64,000 nt of DNA from the NCBI GenBank assembly GCA_036346395.1, contig CM070596.1, positions 3,162,001 through 3,226,000 on the forward strand. The letters run 5' to 3'. Below, piece after piece: positions 23,530 to 35,480 of the stretch (within the stretch, counting starts at the first letter, position 1; each line of letters begins with the position of its first letter). Source of the stretch: Hsuehochloa calcarea (taxonomy: Eukaryota; Streptophyta; Magnoliopsida; Poales; Poaceae). Below the pieces are notes generated by a model. It saw nothing but the letters and a program-made list of their open reading frames with translations, searched no databases and was not told the origin of the DNA. The position numbers and the translations under genes are program-made.

Positions 23530-24181
23530 CCCCCTCAAATGCAAGACGTATACAATAACATTGCATTTGAAGATGGTTGATACTAAAATATGAAAAATCC
23601 AAAGTTCAAGTCTTGATAATGTCATCATTGTATGCAGCTCTTGAAAAATATATCGAGTATCAAAAAATATTCTCCCATCTGGGGTTGTGCAGCAGCCTAT
23701 AAAGCACAAGGTGCAAGGGTTGAGAAAGTTGACCACGACAACACGACGAAGAAGATGATGAAATCGACATGAATAAAGAGAGCTGTCAAATCAAGCCAAA
23801 CAAGAATATGTGGAAGCATGACAGCGCAGATTGAAGCCCAAGACGGCGGCAGCGGCAAAAAGAGAAGCGACAACATCATAATGACTTCTACGATCTGCGC
23901 GCGGCTTAGAAAGAATGAGAGAGTTGTGGCTGCTGCCATGCATAAAGGAATTCATATACTTCTATGATTGACAATAAATTTGTAGACTCACATGGTTTAG
24001 ACGAATTTAAAGATAAAATGGTAGAACTTAGATGGATGCAACGGGAGAAACGACACAAAGGATAATTAGCAACAAATACCGGCAGCAGCAGAAGACCATC
24101 ACCATGAGACCAGTGCTATCCACCGACTGCAGTAGCACCATCACCATAAGCACCAGCCCAAAACAGCCCATAAAGGTGTTT

Positions 24182-24303
24182 CACCACTGGATTGGCTATG
24201 ATATTTCACGGTCGACAGGAGCAACACCGACATTAGAGAAAGGAACAAGGCATAGTTCCTCACTAAGCATCGACCGTGAAATATCATAGCCAATCCAGTG
24301 GTG
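24182..24303. repeat. 34-bp perfect inverted repeat (hairpin) inside the LTR element
   Basis: 24182-24215 (CACCACTGGATTGGC...) is exactly complementary to 24270-24303, with a 54-nt spacer. In element RNA this would form a stable stem. It lies at the border between the GC-rich ORF half and the half shared with the copy at 1-1376. Confidence 0.9.
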
Positions 24304-25147
24304 GCCATGCTCTGTAAATGTCTCGCAGTCCAGCACTGCACGCGATGTTCAGAAGCAGCTTGGGGACGCCATCGTTGGGGAGAGCAAGCAACTCCAGCGC
24401 CCTCTCGAAAATCCTTGCCTGAAAGGAGATCAGAGCTCGGCGAGAGAGCGGCGGGAGAGCGCAGAGGAGGTCGGGAGGCCCGGTGGGAGAGCACCAATCT
24501 AGAGGCTGCGGCTTGATCCGGGGTCCTCGAGGGCGCAGATGGGAGCCAGAGGCGACGATCTCCTTGGCCTTTGCGAGCGCCATTACCCTGGATTCCTCCT
24601 CCAAGCTTGACACAGAGGTAAAGTACCTCTCCTCCTTCACCAAAGGCGCCGAGCAAAGTCGTCGCAGGGGAGCCGAGCCGGCGGTGGCCCGATCCAAGGC
24701 GGATCTGGACGCTCGGCAGATCCAACGGGAGAACATGCGCGGCGCGAACAGGGAGCTCGGGGAGTCATGCCTGAATACGACAGGATCCGGCGACGACAGA
24801 GGCTCGAAGGGCGAGGTGGCGCAGTAGGAGCCCGAATCCGGCGGCGGCGACAGGGAGGACCAGGCGGCACCCAGAGCAAAGGAGCCCAGATCCATCTTCC
24901 TCGAGCCATCTCCGATCTGGTCGTCGTCGTCCTGTACATGCGACCATGGCCACCGAGGAGGAGGTCGACGCTGCCAGCCTAGACTAGGGTTGTCGGCGTC
25001 GAATCCAAGCGGCGACGATGGATCCGGTCGATCCAGGGCCCTCGGGGGCGCGGCGACGGCGGCTCCAGTCGATCCGGGGCCCTCAGGGGCACGGCGACGG
25101 CGGATCCAGCCTGCCGGGGCAGCACCACATCCACTTGGACTCGTCAA
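24284..25147 (-). other. 287-codon ORF inside the LTR element, possible captured host exon
   Basis: An ATG-started ORF without stops runs through the GC-rich half of the element. It has no gag or pol motif. Around residues 189-200 (about 24583-24548) it reads MALAKAKEIVAS, which resembles the start of plant CPYC-type glutaredoxins; this is recalled from family knowledge and not searched. The CPYC active site is absent because the similarity stops after about 12 residues. A captured first-exon fragment would fit known transduction by plant non-autonomous elements, but the ORF could also be chance in GC-rich DNA. Translation is not implied. Confidence 0.4.
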
Positions 25148-25295
25148 CGATGACGACGAAGCACAGAGCTCGAGTAACTAGAAGGCCACCCCCGGGAGCG
25201 AAGATCGGTCCTCCCAAGGGCAGCGCGCAGCGGAGGTTAGGCGGCGACGGCGGCGGCTACAACAAACCCTAACCCTAGCCTTTCCTCTGATACCA

Positions 25296-25421
25296 TGTTA
25301 TGAATATCGTGTGTGTATTGAAGAGACCCAATAGGTAATATATATAAGGTACAAAGAGATATACCATATACAAATAAGGAAATACAAAAAACAAACTTAT
25401 ATCGCTAACGTATCTCTAACA
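25296..25421 (-). mobile_element. 5' LTR and adjoining primer-binding site of the 2.0-kb element
   Basis: The minus strand begins TGTTAGAGATACG and ends ATATTCATAACA. It is followed at once by TGGTATCAGAGG (25295-25284), the primer-binding site complementary to the 3' end of initiator tRNA-Met. Confidence 0.9.
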
Positions 25422-25426
25422 GATGT

Positions 25427-26251
25427 TATGTTGCATAAGGCTAGGCTAGTACTCTCCTATCACAGGGGACAATGGTTGTACACTTGTACCAACGCAAGAC
25501 TCAAGCACTGCTTCCTTTAGCTATATACCAAGCCATTCATATTTGTGTGCCTACTAGTTGCTCCAGCATGTTAGTTTATATCAGATGAATGTGACCAGGC
25601 TTTACAATTTTTGCAAGTTACAAGCAGCATTCCCCATAAATTAAACCAATATGCATCTAAGGAGCATGATATGGTCGTTTCAGGATTGCAGACATCAGTA
25701 GGAACTTAGGCCAACCTGCATATTCTTAGGACTTAGTTATGTTACTTACAGGGATGCTTCACGTCCATCAGACTGTCAAGAGTTGAAGAAATATAACGCA
25801 TCACTTGAGAGATCACTCAATAAATGCATTTCAAATAGTCGAAATTAGCTCCATTAATGGAGAAAATCTAGACGTGTACCAGAACACAGAATACAAGCAC
25901 GTTAGTGGGTTGATCATTAACTCTTCAGAGCTACAACAACATTTCAAATACTGTTTGAAGTAGATTGCCAGCAGGCTGAATCCCCTATTACCAAAATCCA
26001 CCTGAACCAGAACTTACTAGTAGCTGGATCCGCCGTTACTCTGTTACTCTGAGGCCACTCAGTCTTTTGACAGCAGAAGGCAAAGCCAGATGTCTTGCAG
26101 TTTACAGATGAGGTGATCGATGAGCTTGCTGAAAGCCTGAAAGACTACTAGCATGGCAGGGGCGCTGCTCGGTATATTTGATTGGAATCCCACCAGACAA
26201 CTGTGACCAGTTGGGCCTGATAACATAATCTATGTTCATCTTATACTCAAC
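25427..26251. other. Intergenic and probable 3' UTR of the UBE3D-like gene
   Basis: No coding sequence is recognised. The part nearest 26252 is likely the 3' UTR of the minus-strand gene that ends there. Confidence 0.5.
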
Positions 26252-29200
26252 TCAGCGCTCCAGAGATGATAGATACATTCCTTCAAGAGAAGAGCAAGAA
26301 AGTGGAAACTTATCCATAGCTGAGCTGAGGCATTCAATAAGTTCATCTATTTGACGCCCCATCATGTACAACTCTTCAGCCCGATATTTGGATGACCACT
26401 CCTCTACTGTCCTGCATATTGGAAACAATAGAAGATGAGAAAAGGTGACAGCAAAAGAAAAAAATAAACATGGTATGTTGCCTTTGTGACTTCGCATGCA
26501 ACAGACTTGCAGAAATGCAATAAAAATGTCAATGCAGATGTAGAAAACTGATATTGAGGTACATTTAAGACTTTTGAAAGTATGATAGGTATTCAAACAC
26601 CAGCATATTTCCCATCAACAAAAACACTACCAACCATTGGGCAGGGGCGGGGCAAACATCAGCACACTTCTTATCAACAAAAGCACTACCTCAAACCATT
26701 GGGCTGAGGCGGGGCAGGGGGTGAGACAAGACACGACCAAGGACTACTCATGGTACTCAAACAAAATACAGTCAAGAGTACATCTCTTCACTTCTCGTTC
26801 AATATTTTATTTGTTTTATTGCATGCATATGTTTATATCGAGCAACTGAATAATTGCTGTCTTAAGAATTTAGCAAAAGAAAGAAAACAATCCAAAATTT
26901 GACATTACCAGATAACGAAACAGCATAACAAGTGTAGGTTAGCATACACCATACCTTAAGTCTGCTTCTGAGGCATTACTGCAATTAGAATACAAGAGTT
27001 TAACAGCAGGCTGCAGATGTGCTGCTGTCCCATGTGAACCATCCATATCATTTTCATAGCAGTAACCAGAAAACAACCATGCTTTTGAAGTAAGAAGGAC
27101 TATTTGCAGGATTGGCCTTTTGGTTTTCAAATCTCTGACTACTGTGCGAAAAGAAATTTCATCTTCAGCAATTTCAAGCAACAAATTAACAAAAAGTCTT
27201 TCCAATGTATGTCCCCTGCATATAGATAATGCATGCTCATGTATCAGTGATGAAATCAGTTTATTAGAAACAAGCAAATGTAGAATATCAATTCAGAGGG
27301 TAACATGGAATATCAGGCTTTAACTGCTTAACTAGTAACTACACATATGAATTGTAATTTCCTTTCCTTTTTTATTCTTGGGGGTGGTACATCAGTTATC
27401 TCAAAACTAATAAGAAGCACGGATACTGACCTGAACACATCACGAGGACCCCCAACAGGAAGGTCTGAGGATGTGTAGCACTTAAATAGTCGTATCCGGC
27501 CATCCGCTGGAGCATGTGAACATTGAGAAGGGTATGACCCAAGAGGTGATGAGCAGTGAGCACATAGAAGTTCGACCCAGTCAAGATCGTTCAGAAGGTT
27601 AGATGCTCTAACAATAAAGCTACTACCAAGAGAAATACTTTTTGTTAATTTGTAATCTCTTTGCTTGTCCAACATAGCCTGCACTTTCCGGTTCCCAGAG
27701 TAAAATTTTGAAGGGTTATCTTCAACTTTTCCACTGTCTCCACTGTCACAGCAGCAATTGCATGGATCTACCAGCGACAAATCAGTCTCTTTAGTAGGTT
27801 TCTCCATGTTTTCAACACAGTAGTCATTTTTAGACATCTCAGAGTTCACATCAACATCATTTTCCAGCTGAACAGTACCAGATTGATCAGTCCAAGGAGT
27901 GCCTCCATTTTTTTCAGTATTATTAACACAAGGCCCCTCTTTCAAAACAATGGGAGGTTGCACATGACTAGAACCAATTTTCTTTCTGTGATACACCTCC
28001 TCTTCTGAATTATTCAATTTTATCTTTTCGGTGGTATGATCTTTTCCTACATAAACATCAGATATAGCTTCTTGTAGTTCAACAAAATCACTGCCAGGCA
28101 CTGAACTAGCTACTCCAGACACTAAATTCATCTCAAGATAATCCTTTTCTATAATGATGGAGGTAGCATCTAGTAGACTTGTTCCCTCCAGGCGACCATA
28201 TGACTTGATATACTGCGATACTAGCTTTTCACTAGCACCTCCAAATGAGGTGCAACATCCACCAAACCAGTTGTCAGCCACATCCTCCCAATTTAAAGAT
28301 GGCATTTCCACAATGTCCCTGAAAAATTGGTATCTTGGTTGCGAGATTCACCAGCAAGATAATATTCAAAGGAAATTTTTGCACCATAAGAATTTTGAAA
28401 CATAAGTTTTACACTTAGTTTTCATGTCTTAGTTTTACAAACTAATAGGGAATCATGAGCAAATGCCAGTATACTCCAGATCATAAGTAGGCCAAAATAC
28501 TCCAGATCATAAGTAGGCCAAAACCTGTGAGTAATACCTAATATGCTTGCTTGCAATAACAAATTCCTAGGCTTAGTGATCTGTAGATTGCAGTTAGTTT
28601 TAGAAATTTGAGTTCTAGAAATATCTAAGGACCCCATCATATATCTTCCAAGTGACAACCAGAACAGAAGACTACTCCCTAAACAAGTAAACAACCCATG
28701 CTTTCCTTTCCCACTGTCCATGTTGCCCCACAGTGAGATTCAGGCAGCAAGCAGCACAAGTTGAATAATCTGATGATTGATTTTAGTGCTTCTTTAGAAC
28801 ATTACATTCCATTACACCTTTGTAAACCTCTATGATCAAGCAGAGTCATCATCCCATAGTAAGATCTCTCCAACTTCAAACCAAGGAAGATTATATGAAA
28901 GTGCAAGGCGTCTTCAAAGTTACTTGCTAATTCATGTGAACAGAATAGCTTGCGTGGGAGACATGAACAGTGCCAACTTGCCAAGTTCTTTAACTTGATC
29001 AAGAAACCTCTAATTGTACTTTAAGGTAGATATTAGATACAGTACACCGGGGGAAAGAAAAAAAAATCCCCCAATATCAATCTAATTTCTACAAAGAATT
29101 AATGTAATAAACATCATGGTTATTAAGGCGGTAAGGCGAGACGAGGCGATCCACCCCCCTCACACCTTTTAAGCGTTAAGGCGTGAGGCGAGGCGACGCC

Positions 29201-29588
29201 TTAGGTTGTGTAAGGCGACAGTGCAGAGAGCCGCAGAAGATCCCGGTAGTAGTAGCAACAGTAGCTCTGCCACAAAAGATCCTAGTCCTTATAGCTTATA
29301 CAGCCACCCCTACATATTTAGTGAAGAATCGAAAATGGTCTCAACCTTAATTAAGAGCTTTGTCGATGCCTTGTCGAGCCAGGACGACGTACTATCTACA
29401 TTTTGCTTGATAGATTGCTCCTGATAGTTACTCTTCTAGTGTATATAGGTAGTGAGTGCTTCATGGGCCTGAGTAGGAGCTGAGCTGCGAACTTGTTCGT
29501 CAGGCCGTATAATTTCTCAAACAATTTGTCTTATTGGACCTGGACCAAGCATAACTCGATTGGCTTCGTCCCCTCCCGTTACTTATCA

Positions 29589-29619
<31 letters not shown>

Positions 29620-31039
29620 TCTCCTCCTCCTCCTCCTCTGCATGGCCGCGCCTCCTCCCCTCCCCTCTTTCTCTCCGCCTCCTCGGCCCTTCCTCCTCCT
29701 TGAGCCGTCGCCACCTCCTTCTCCCACACGACGCGCCTCCACGGCCTCCCCGCAGATCTAGGCTCCTCCCGGCCGTGAGCCGTTGGTGACCTCCTCCTCC
29801 CTCTCCTCCACCTCGCGCGCTAGTTCTCCTCCCCGAGCCGTCGCCGCCATCTCCCCCGCCCAGATCTGGATGCCTCCGCCTCCCCCTGCGTCGCCGCTCA
29901 CAGCCGGGGAGAGAAGCCGTCGTGCGCCGTCGCTAGCTGCTGCTGCACCGTTCGCGCTCCTTCTCTGCGGCAAGGCGACGACGAGGCGATGCACTGTTGA
30001 CCGCCTTAACGCCTAGGCGTCGCTTAAGCGACGCTTAGGCGACGCCTTGATAACCATGATAAACATGCAAGTTGATTTGTCACGGTTCTTACGTAACATA
30101 CTAACTGGAACGACATGGCTTCGATGTTGCTACGTATGAACCACTGAGCGTCAGCGATATGATTTAAGCAAGTTAAATTTCTGCATATCTTTCGATTTGT
30201 AAAAATTGACATACATAACTGAAGACTAAACACTGCAAAGTACAAAATAACTAGAAATCACAAGGCTGCCAATGCTCTAACCTTAGTGGCTGTTTTGTCA
30301 GTCTTGCTGAACATGTTTTGCAATACAAGTGAACATCTCCAGAAGATAGACTCTTTAAATCTGCTTATCCATGAAAATGAACGACAAATAAATTTCAATT
30401 TGATCTGAAAAGGGGAGATAAAAATGAAGGTAATCTAACAACATTTCACTAGCATTTGAAAGTGCAAATCAAACTAGACTTATTATTAAAATGTCCGGGG
30501 CTCAGGGCGACTTTGAGCGACTGCGCTCGGTTCTAATTGGGCTAAAAACTGAGCTAAAATCCGTACAGAAGCCCAGTTCAGGAAGCAATTGGAAAACTAA
30601 GGCTCTCCTAATTTCACAAGGAAAGACATCCCAGAAGAAACTCACCATCGCGGAGGGCGAGAGGCGCGGGCGGCTCCGCGACCGGGGGAGGGGGGAAGGC
30701 CGCGGCGACTACGGGGTGGTCGACGGGGAGGACGAGAGCTAGGCGGACTTCGACGTGGTCCCCCGCGGCGCGGCACTCGGGGGGGACGGAGGGGTCTACG
30801 AGCACCCTCGGGACGGGGACCCTGAGGGAGACGGGGTCCCCAGCGAGGGAGAAGGAAATGAGGAGGAGGGAGTCGCCGAGGCGGAGGTCGGCGAGGAGGT
30901 CGGAGGGCGTGACGGAGAGGGCGGGGTGGAAGAGGTAGAGGCGGAGTATGGGGAGGTGGGCTAGGGTTTCCCACGTGTACCGACATCGCCGCCGGTGCGC
31001 GTGGTCGCCGGCAAGGGCGGCGGCCGCGGCCATGGCCAT
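26252..31039 (-). CDS. UBE3D-like E3 ubiquitin ligase (HECT_2 / E2-binding protein family)
   Basis: Five coding exons on the minus strand: 31039-30646, 30360-30282, 28318-27431, 27215-26955 and 26411-26252. All have GT-AG borders and matching phases (1, 2, 2, 2), giving 593 aa. Human UBE3D binds the E2 UBE2C and acts as a HECT-like ligase; the plant role is largely untested. Family features are visible: a Cys pair in the phrase GDVHLYCKTCSARL at about 139-152, the NWEDVADNWFGGCC block at 167-180, a Cys cluster (CNCCCDSGDSG) in the mid region, and conserved C-terminal blocks around WVELLCAHC, RLFKCYTS and AWLFSGYCYEND. The middle (about 240-330) is variable and acidic. An in-frame ATG 18 codons upstream (31093) is possible; I chose 31039 for its better context (GGACATGGCC) and the absence of conservation upstream. 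Confidence 0.85.
28319..30281 (-). other. Intron 2 of the UBE3D-like gene, with transposon insertion
   Basis: The intron is about 1.96 kb, of which 944 bp is the transposon at 29115-30058. It also contains a 26-bp two-copy tandem repeat (TACTCCAGATCATAAGTAGG...) at 28472-28523. Donor CTAAG|GTTAGA and acceptor TTTTTCAG|GGACAT are intact. Confidence 0.8.
29115..30058. mobile_element. Non-autonomous hAT-like transposon, 944 bp
   Basis: Ends form 16-bp inverted repeats, CATGGTTATTAAGGCG at the left and its near complement CGCCTTGATAACCATG at the right. The flanking duplication is 8 bp, ATAAACAT, at 29107-29114 and 30059-30066. Subterminal regions repeat AAGGCGAGGCGAC-like words. The interior has a (CT)n run (about 29599-29620) and GC-rich sequence with short ORFs but no transposase. 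It lies wholly inside an intron. Confidence 0.85.
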
Positions 31040-31430
31040 GTCCGCTCGTGATGCGCTTCCGAGGGTTAGGACCCGGTGTCTAGGATGTAACAAAGGAATT
31101 CGAAGCCGGGCTCCGTACGTAGATCTTGACCGTCCATCCTTAGCTCATGATAGCGTATTTGTTGTCGTTTTTTAGCTAGATCATATCAGCAAAATCCTAC
31201 GTGAAAAAGGGATGAAGGAGAGAGAGAGCACATATTGTCTATTCTTGAAGAGAAAATCTTGCACGCGAAACAAGATAGAATACATTAATCTACTTTAGTT
31301 GACATATGGACTGTTTCAAACGAAAATTATAAAATATTAATATTAAAGAGTGTGCTAGAGACTATATATTGAAGATATTATCTTTGAAAATAATATAATA
31401 TATATTAAAAATAAAATTATCTCTGACTAT
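31040..31430. other. Promoter region of the UBE3D-like gene
   Basis: GC-rich leader near 31040-31110 grades into AT-rich upstream DNA. I see no clear TATA box at a normal distance on the minus strand. Confidence 0.4.
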
Positions 31431-31439
31431 TAGATCTCT

Positions 31440-31680
31440 AACGGTTAGAGATCTCTTATTTGGATAAGGATAAATTATAACCAATACTTTCATATTAGGA
31501 TGGATTTTAGTTCAAATTTTAAGTCAATCTGAAGGGATTGATCTAGATTATAACGCAGCTTGTTTGGATAGGGGGATTATAATCAATTCCTTCGGGTTGA
31601 AAGAGATTTTAGTTCAAATTTTAAGTTAATCCGAAAGAATTGAATTGGATCACGATGTATCCAAACAATCAATAACTCAT
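31440..31680. mobile_element. Probable MITE with internal duplication
   Basis: TTGTTTGGATA (about 31560) and TATCCAAACAA (about 31660) form an 11-bp inverted pair around a segment containing GATTTTAGTTCAAATTTTAA. The same phrase occurs just to the left (about 31502), so the unit is partly duplicated. The TTGTTTGG-type end is common in grass MITEs. Exact borders and target duplication are not resolved. Confidence 0.4.
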
Positions 31681-31724
31681 ATCACCCTGCATGTACAAAT
31701 CCTGGGAAACACATGCCTTTGGAA

Positions 31725-32080
31725 TAATGCTCCGAGTCGATCCGGATCATCCGCCTTGTTGTAGCTTCAAGAAATCCTTCTATGGACGACTCAATGCTCC
31801 GAGGCACCCGGATCATCCGCCTTGAAATGCATCTCAAAAGCATCTGTCTGGACTAATGATCCTAGTCAGTGAACCAACTTGATCCGGATCATCTGGCTCA
31901 ATGCAACTCAGAAAAAATGCTTTCAGGACAAATGATCCGACCCATTCTCCGAGTAGACCCACATGATCCGATTCCGTACAAAATCCGAAAAGCCCTAGAA
32001 AAACACCTCTTGGGACTAATGATCCGACCCTATAGTCCGGGTGAATCGTATTATCCGTCTCAATACAGATTTTTCTGACT
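31725..32080. repeat. Diverged tandem array of a roughly 70-bp unit
   Basis: Four to five imperfect copies of a unit close to 'GGACTAATGATCCGACCC...CCGGATCATCCGCCT...' follow each other at about 31730, 31790, 31855, 31925 and 32010. The array is noncoding and highly diverged. Confidence 0.6.
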
Positions 32081-34592
32081 TAGCTCAATTTTGTTGGTTT
32101 TTCGAGATCGTCACAACCGTGACTTCATCCTTGGCATCCTCTAACTAGAATCGATCTAGGACCAACCTAGTGTGTCATAACTAGAATCGTATTATCCTTG
32201 GCATTTGGATCATGTGAATTAGATATCAATTTTCAGAAAACATGGTTTAATAAGATTTTTATGAAAACAGGTTTTAGTTTGTTACCACTACCACTTACGG
32301 CAAACGTGTTTTAGTTATCCGTGTGTTAGTTACAGGATCCAAACAAAGTTTTCCTAAAATTGAGCTAAAATCAGTACAAGGAAACCTAGTTTTCACAAAA
32401 ACGCGAGATCCAAACAACCCTTAATAATACGACCAAAGCAAAAACAAAACATATCTAATACAATAATTCATACTCAACTCCTTGGATCATTTCTAGTCTG
32501 AGGCCTAACAACCTTTCAACACTTACCTAGATGCTTATATCATGCACCTGAATATGGCCCAACATGATTAAGAGGAAAAGTGAGAGATCATATGCAGTGT
32601 TGTGTTAATTTATGTGCCCATACAGCTGTGGTTACAATCTTTACATCCAAACCTAGAAGCCTCACAGAAAAACCTTACATCCCTGGTATCGAATCATCTG
32701 GTAGCAAAAACCAAAATGTGCTTATCTCCTCCGATTTTCGCTAAAGAAATCAGCTACACAGATAGCCAGGACACTCGAGCGCAGATAGGCTGGATGGCAC
32801 ACCTGGCCCCACGCCAACTGACTCATCCCCTACATCAATCGTCCGCAGAACTCCTCGACTACCGTCTAAGCTGAACTCACATAGTACATTTCATCCTCTA
32901 CATCAATCATTTGTAGATCTAGATTATGTTTAGGCTGAACAGCTATCATCAGTCTATGGATCGACGTAGGTTTGCATCAAAGCAACTAACATTTCAGCAC
33001 CTTCAAAATACACGTGGCACGCAATTAAACACGATAAACTCGCATGCCTCCCAATACAAGCTCACTCTCACATCAGATGCAAAAGGTCCTTTTGAGCTTT
33101 TTACTTCACCGCATGTCAAAGCAACGACTAGGAGCACTCATCTCAATGACAATCTATGTTAAGGAGGAAAAAATGTCGAACACTTACCTAAACGAAACAT
33201 CCACACTGACTATCCAACAATATCTGAATATACCTACTCATTTTGCGTAGGACAAATTCATTCTATGCCACTGGTTGTTTTACAGTTTAGCATTATGCTG
33301 CTACTTTTCGCCTTATTGGTACTATGTCACTGGGTTAGAAAACATGTCTTTTGAAAATGTCATTTTGACAAGGTCAATGCCGTTGACTAAGTGGGTATAA
33401 CTCTTTTGCCCTTCCAAATATGTTGATTTTAAGTCATAGTTAATATTGTATGCGTGTAATGGCATATTTTATGTGTGTTTTCGTATCCTAGATGCCCGGT
33501 AAATTAGCAAGAAAATGCTAAAATTATGGATTATTACCGCTAACCCTAACCCGAAACCGGAAGTTGTATTTTTGGAACTTACTTTGCAGAAACTGGAGAA
33601 ATCACATGTAAAATGTCAAAAGGACGTCGTGAGCTCACATAGGCCGAAGCCCATAATAACCAAGCCTTGGGTCTAGCAAGTGCGATGGCTCATGAAAATC
33701 CCTGAAAATCAAGAGTTCAGGTCAACTCAGGAAAGGATCAACTTGCACGTGAAGAAAATAGAGTGTACTCAATCTTTGGAAACCGACGTGGACTTTTGGA
33801 AGCCAAACCGACCTCAGCCGAACAGGGCCCGCACGTCATACACACATGGAAGCATCCAAAGTAGCGTACCAACATCAGGACTTCCTGCACCGCACAGCGC
33901 AGAGACATGTGCCGCCTAGCACTCAGGGGTGTCGAACCCCCTTTAGAATGGCATCCCCTTCCTCAGTTGGCTGGATCCCACATCTCGTGTTCCACGCTAA
34001 TTTCGGAGGGCTTCGACCCCCGAAACCACGCCTTCTAGTTGATACTGCTAGATTTAGTCTAGTTCTAGGCGGCAGAGCCTTGTCACAGACTTCGGGGCAT
34101 CTGCTTCAACTTTTGTAGAGGTAATGATGTAATCTCTCAAGTTATTGCAATCTTCCATGTTCTAGTCGATTTGATCTACTTCTAGTTGCTTCTTTTTTTT
34201 TTTGCATGCAATTATCTAGTTCATGCAATATGCTTTTTTTATCTAGTAGACCAGTAGGTCGTGTTAGCTAGTTGTTTTGATCGCGGTGATTAGATCGATC
34301 TAGTTGAACATTGCATGTTAGTTTTGATTGTTTTAGTAATATCTTTAAAATTTTCTTGTAGTATATTCTAAATTGTTCTCTTATTAACTGTGGCTTCAGA
34401 AAAAAAACATGAGCACTTCAAATTCAGATTTACCTGAATCCTTTTGGATGTAAGAATTTGGGGGTGCTACAGGACACCGTAGAATGATGTCATTTGCACA
34501 TCATGGTTTGCCTGAAAGACACTCTAACCATTTGCTACAACACACCATGGCCATTGAAATAATATTATCTCAACAAACAGGAGCTTTATTTG
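32081..34592. other. Intergenic, decayed transposon sequence
   Basis: No host gene is supported. Around 33250-33420 the text resembles the ends of rice Mutator-like elements ('ATGCCACTGG...'). The stretch 33550-34480 looks like an old LTR, including a region rich in GATCGATCTAG-like words near 34280-34310. Ends and target duplications could not be fixed. Confidence 0.35.
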
Positions 34593-35480
34593 TGTAGCAT
34601 CCCGTTTTTCGTTTTTGTTTATGAGTTCAAAATTTGTTTGAATTCAAGTGCTCAATCAATTTATCTCAAAATTCAAAACTTTAATTTTTTTGAATCCTCA
34701 TTTTCTCTTGGGCCTTGGCCCCTTTTGTTTCTTCCCCTGGCCTGGCCCGGCCGGCCTTTCTCCCTCGGCGCCCTCTCGTGCCGCGCACGTGCCCTAGCCA
34801 CGCACTGGGCGCACCATGGCCGCGCCGTGCACGCTCTGCGCATGCCCGCAGCAACCCTTGCCATGCTCCCACATGGCAACGCGCCTAGGTTCTTTCCCCC
34901 CGGTGCATCCCCCTACCCCTGCTTTCCCCCTGGTCGCTCCATTGCCACCCAGGTGCATTGCGCACACGCCGCCGCGATCTGCGCCGCTGCTCGCGCCGAG
35001 CTGAGCCCAGCTCCACCCCCACCCAGGTTCTTCCCCCTCCCTTGTCTATAACAAGCCTCGGTGCACCTTCCTTGCCCTTAACCATCTTCTCTCCCCCTTC
35101 TTCCCGAACGCCAAGAGCAGAGGAACGTGCGAGCTCCACTGCTGTCGTGCGCCTCTGCTGATAAATCGCCCCTTCGACAAGTTTTTTGCCGCTTCTGTCG
35201 TGTCATCCGGTGCGCCAAAGTGCGATGAAGCTCTCTCCCAAGCGGTTTCGTCTTTGGTCCACCGACGCCGCCATATTTTTCCTCCACCTTCGCCTCTAGC
35301 CGGCACCTTCCCCACTGTCGTTCGCCATACACCGACCTCCTCTGGCCTCTATCTCGGTCTTGGTGAGCTCCCATGACCTGTCCCCCTCATGCCCCCTTGC
35401 TCCGGCTCAGAGCGCCGCCCCACCGCTGGTTCATCGCGCAACCATGCCAGTGACGCCACCCATGGTATCACCACCCTCGA

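Larger units (their letters stand above)
23403..25421 (-). mobile_element. Complete non-autonomous LTR retrotransposon (TRIM/LARD-like), 2,019 bp
   Basis: On the minus strand the order is 5' LTR (25421-25296, TGTTAGAGATACG...TTCATAACA), primer-binding site TGGTATCAGAG matching initiator tRNA-Met (25295 downward), internal region, polypurine tract (GCATTTGAGGGGG) and 3' LTR (23529-23403). The element is flanked by a perfect 5-bp target duplication, GATGT, at 23398-23402 and 25422-25426. LTRs are only about 126 bp and differ at several sites. No gag or pol domain is present, so replication must depend on another element. A second family member is truncated at 1-1376; the two share ends but not the whole interior. 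Confidence 0.92.

Noticed and set aside
28318..30646. Direct splice from UBE3D-like exon 1 to the large exon at 28318
   Set aside because: Phases do not match; the 79-nt exon at 30282-30360 restores the frame and supplies the conserved Cys pair.
34590..35051. 153-codon ORF at the start of the gypsy LTR
   Set aside because: Lies within an LTR and is not conserved in frame in the other LTR copies.
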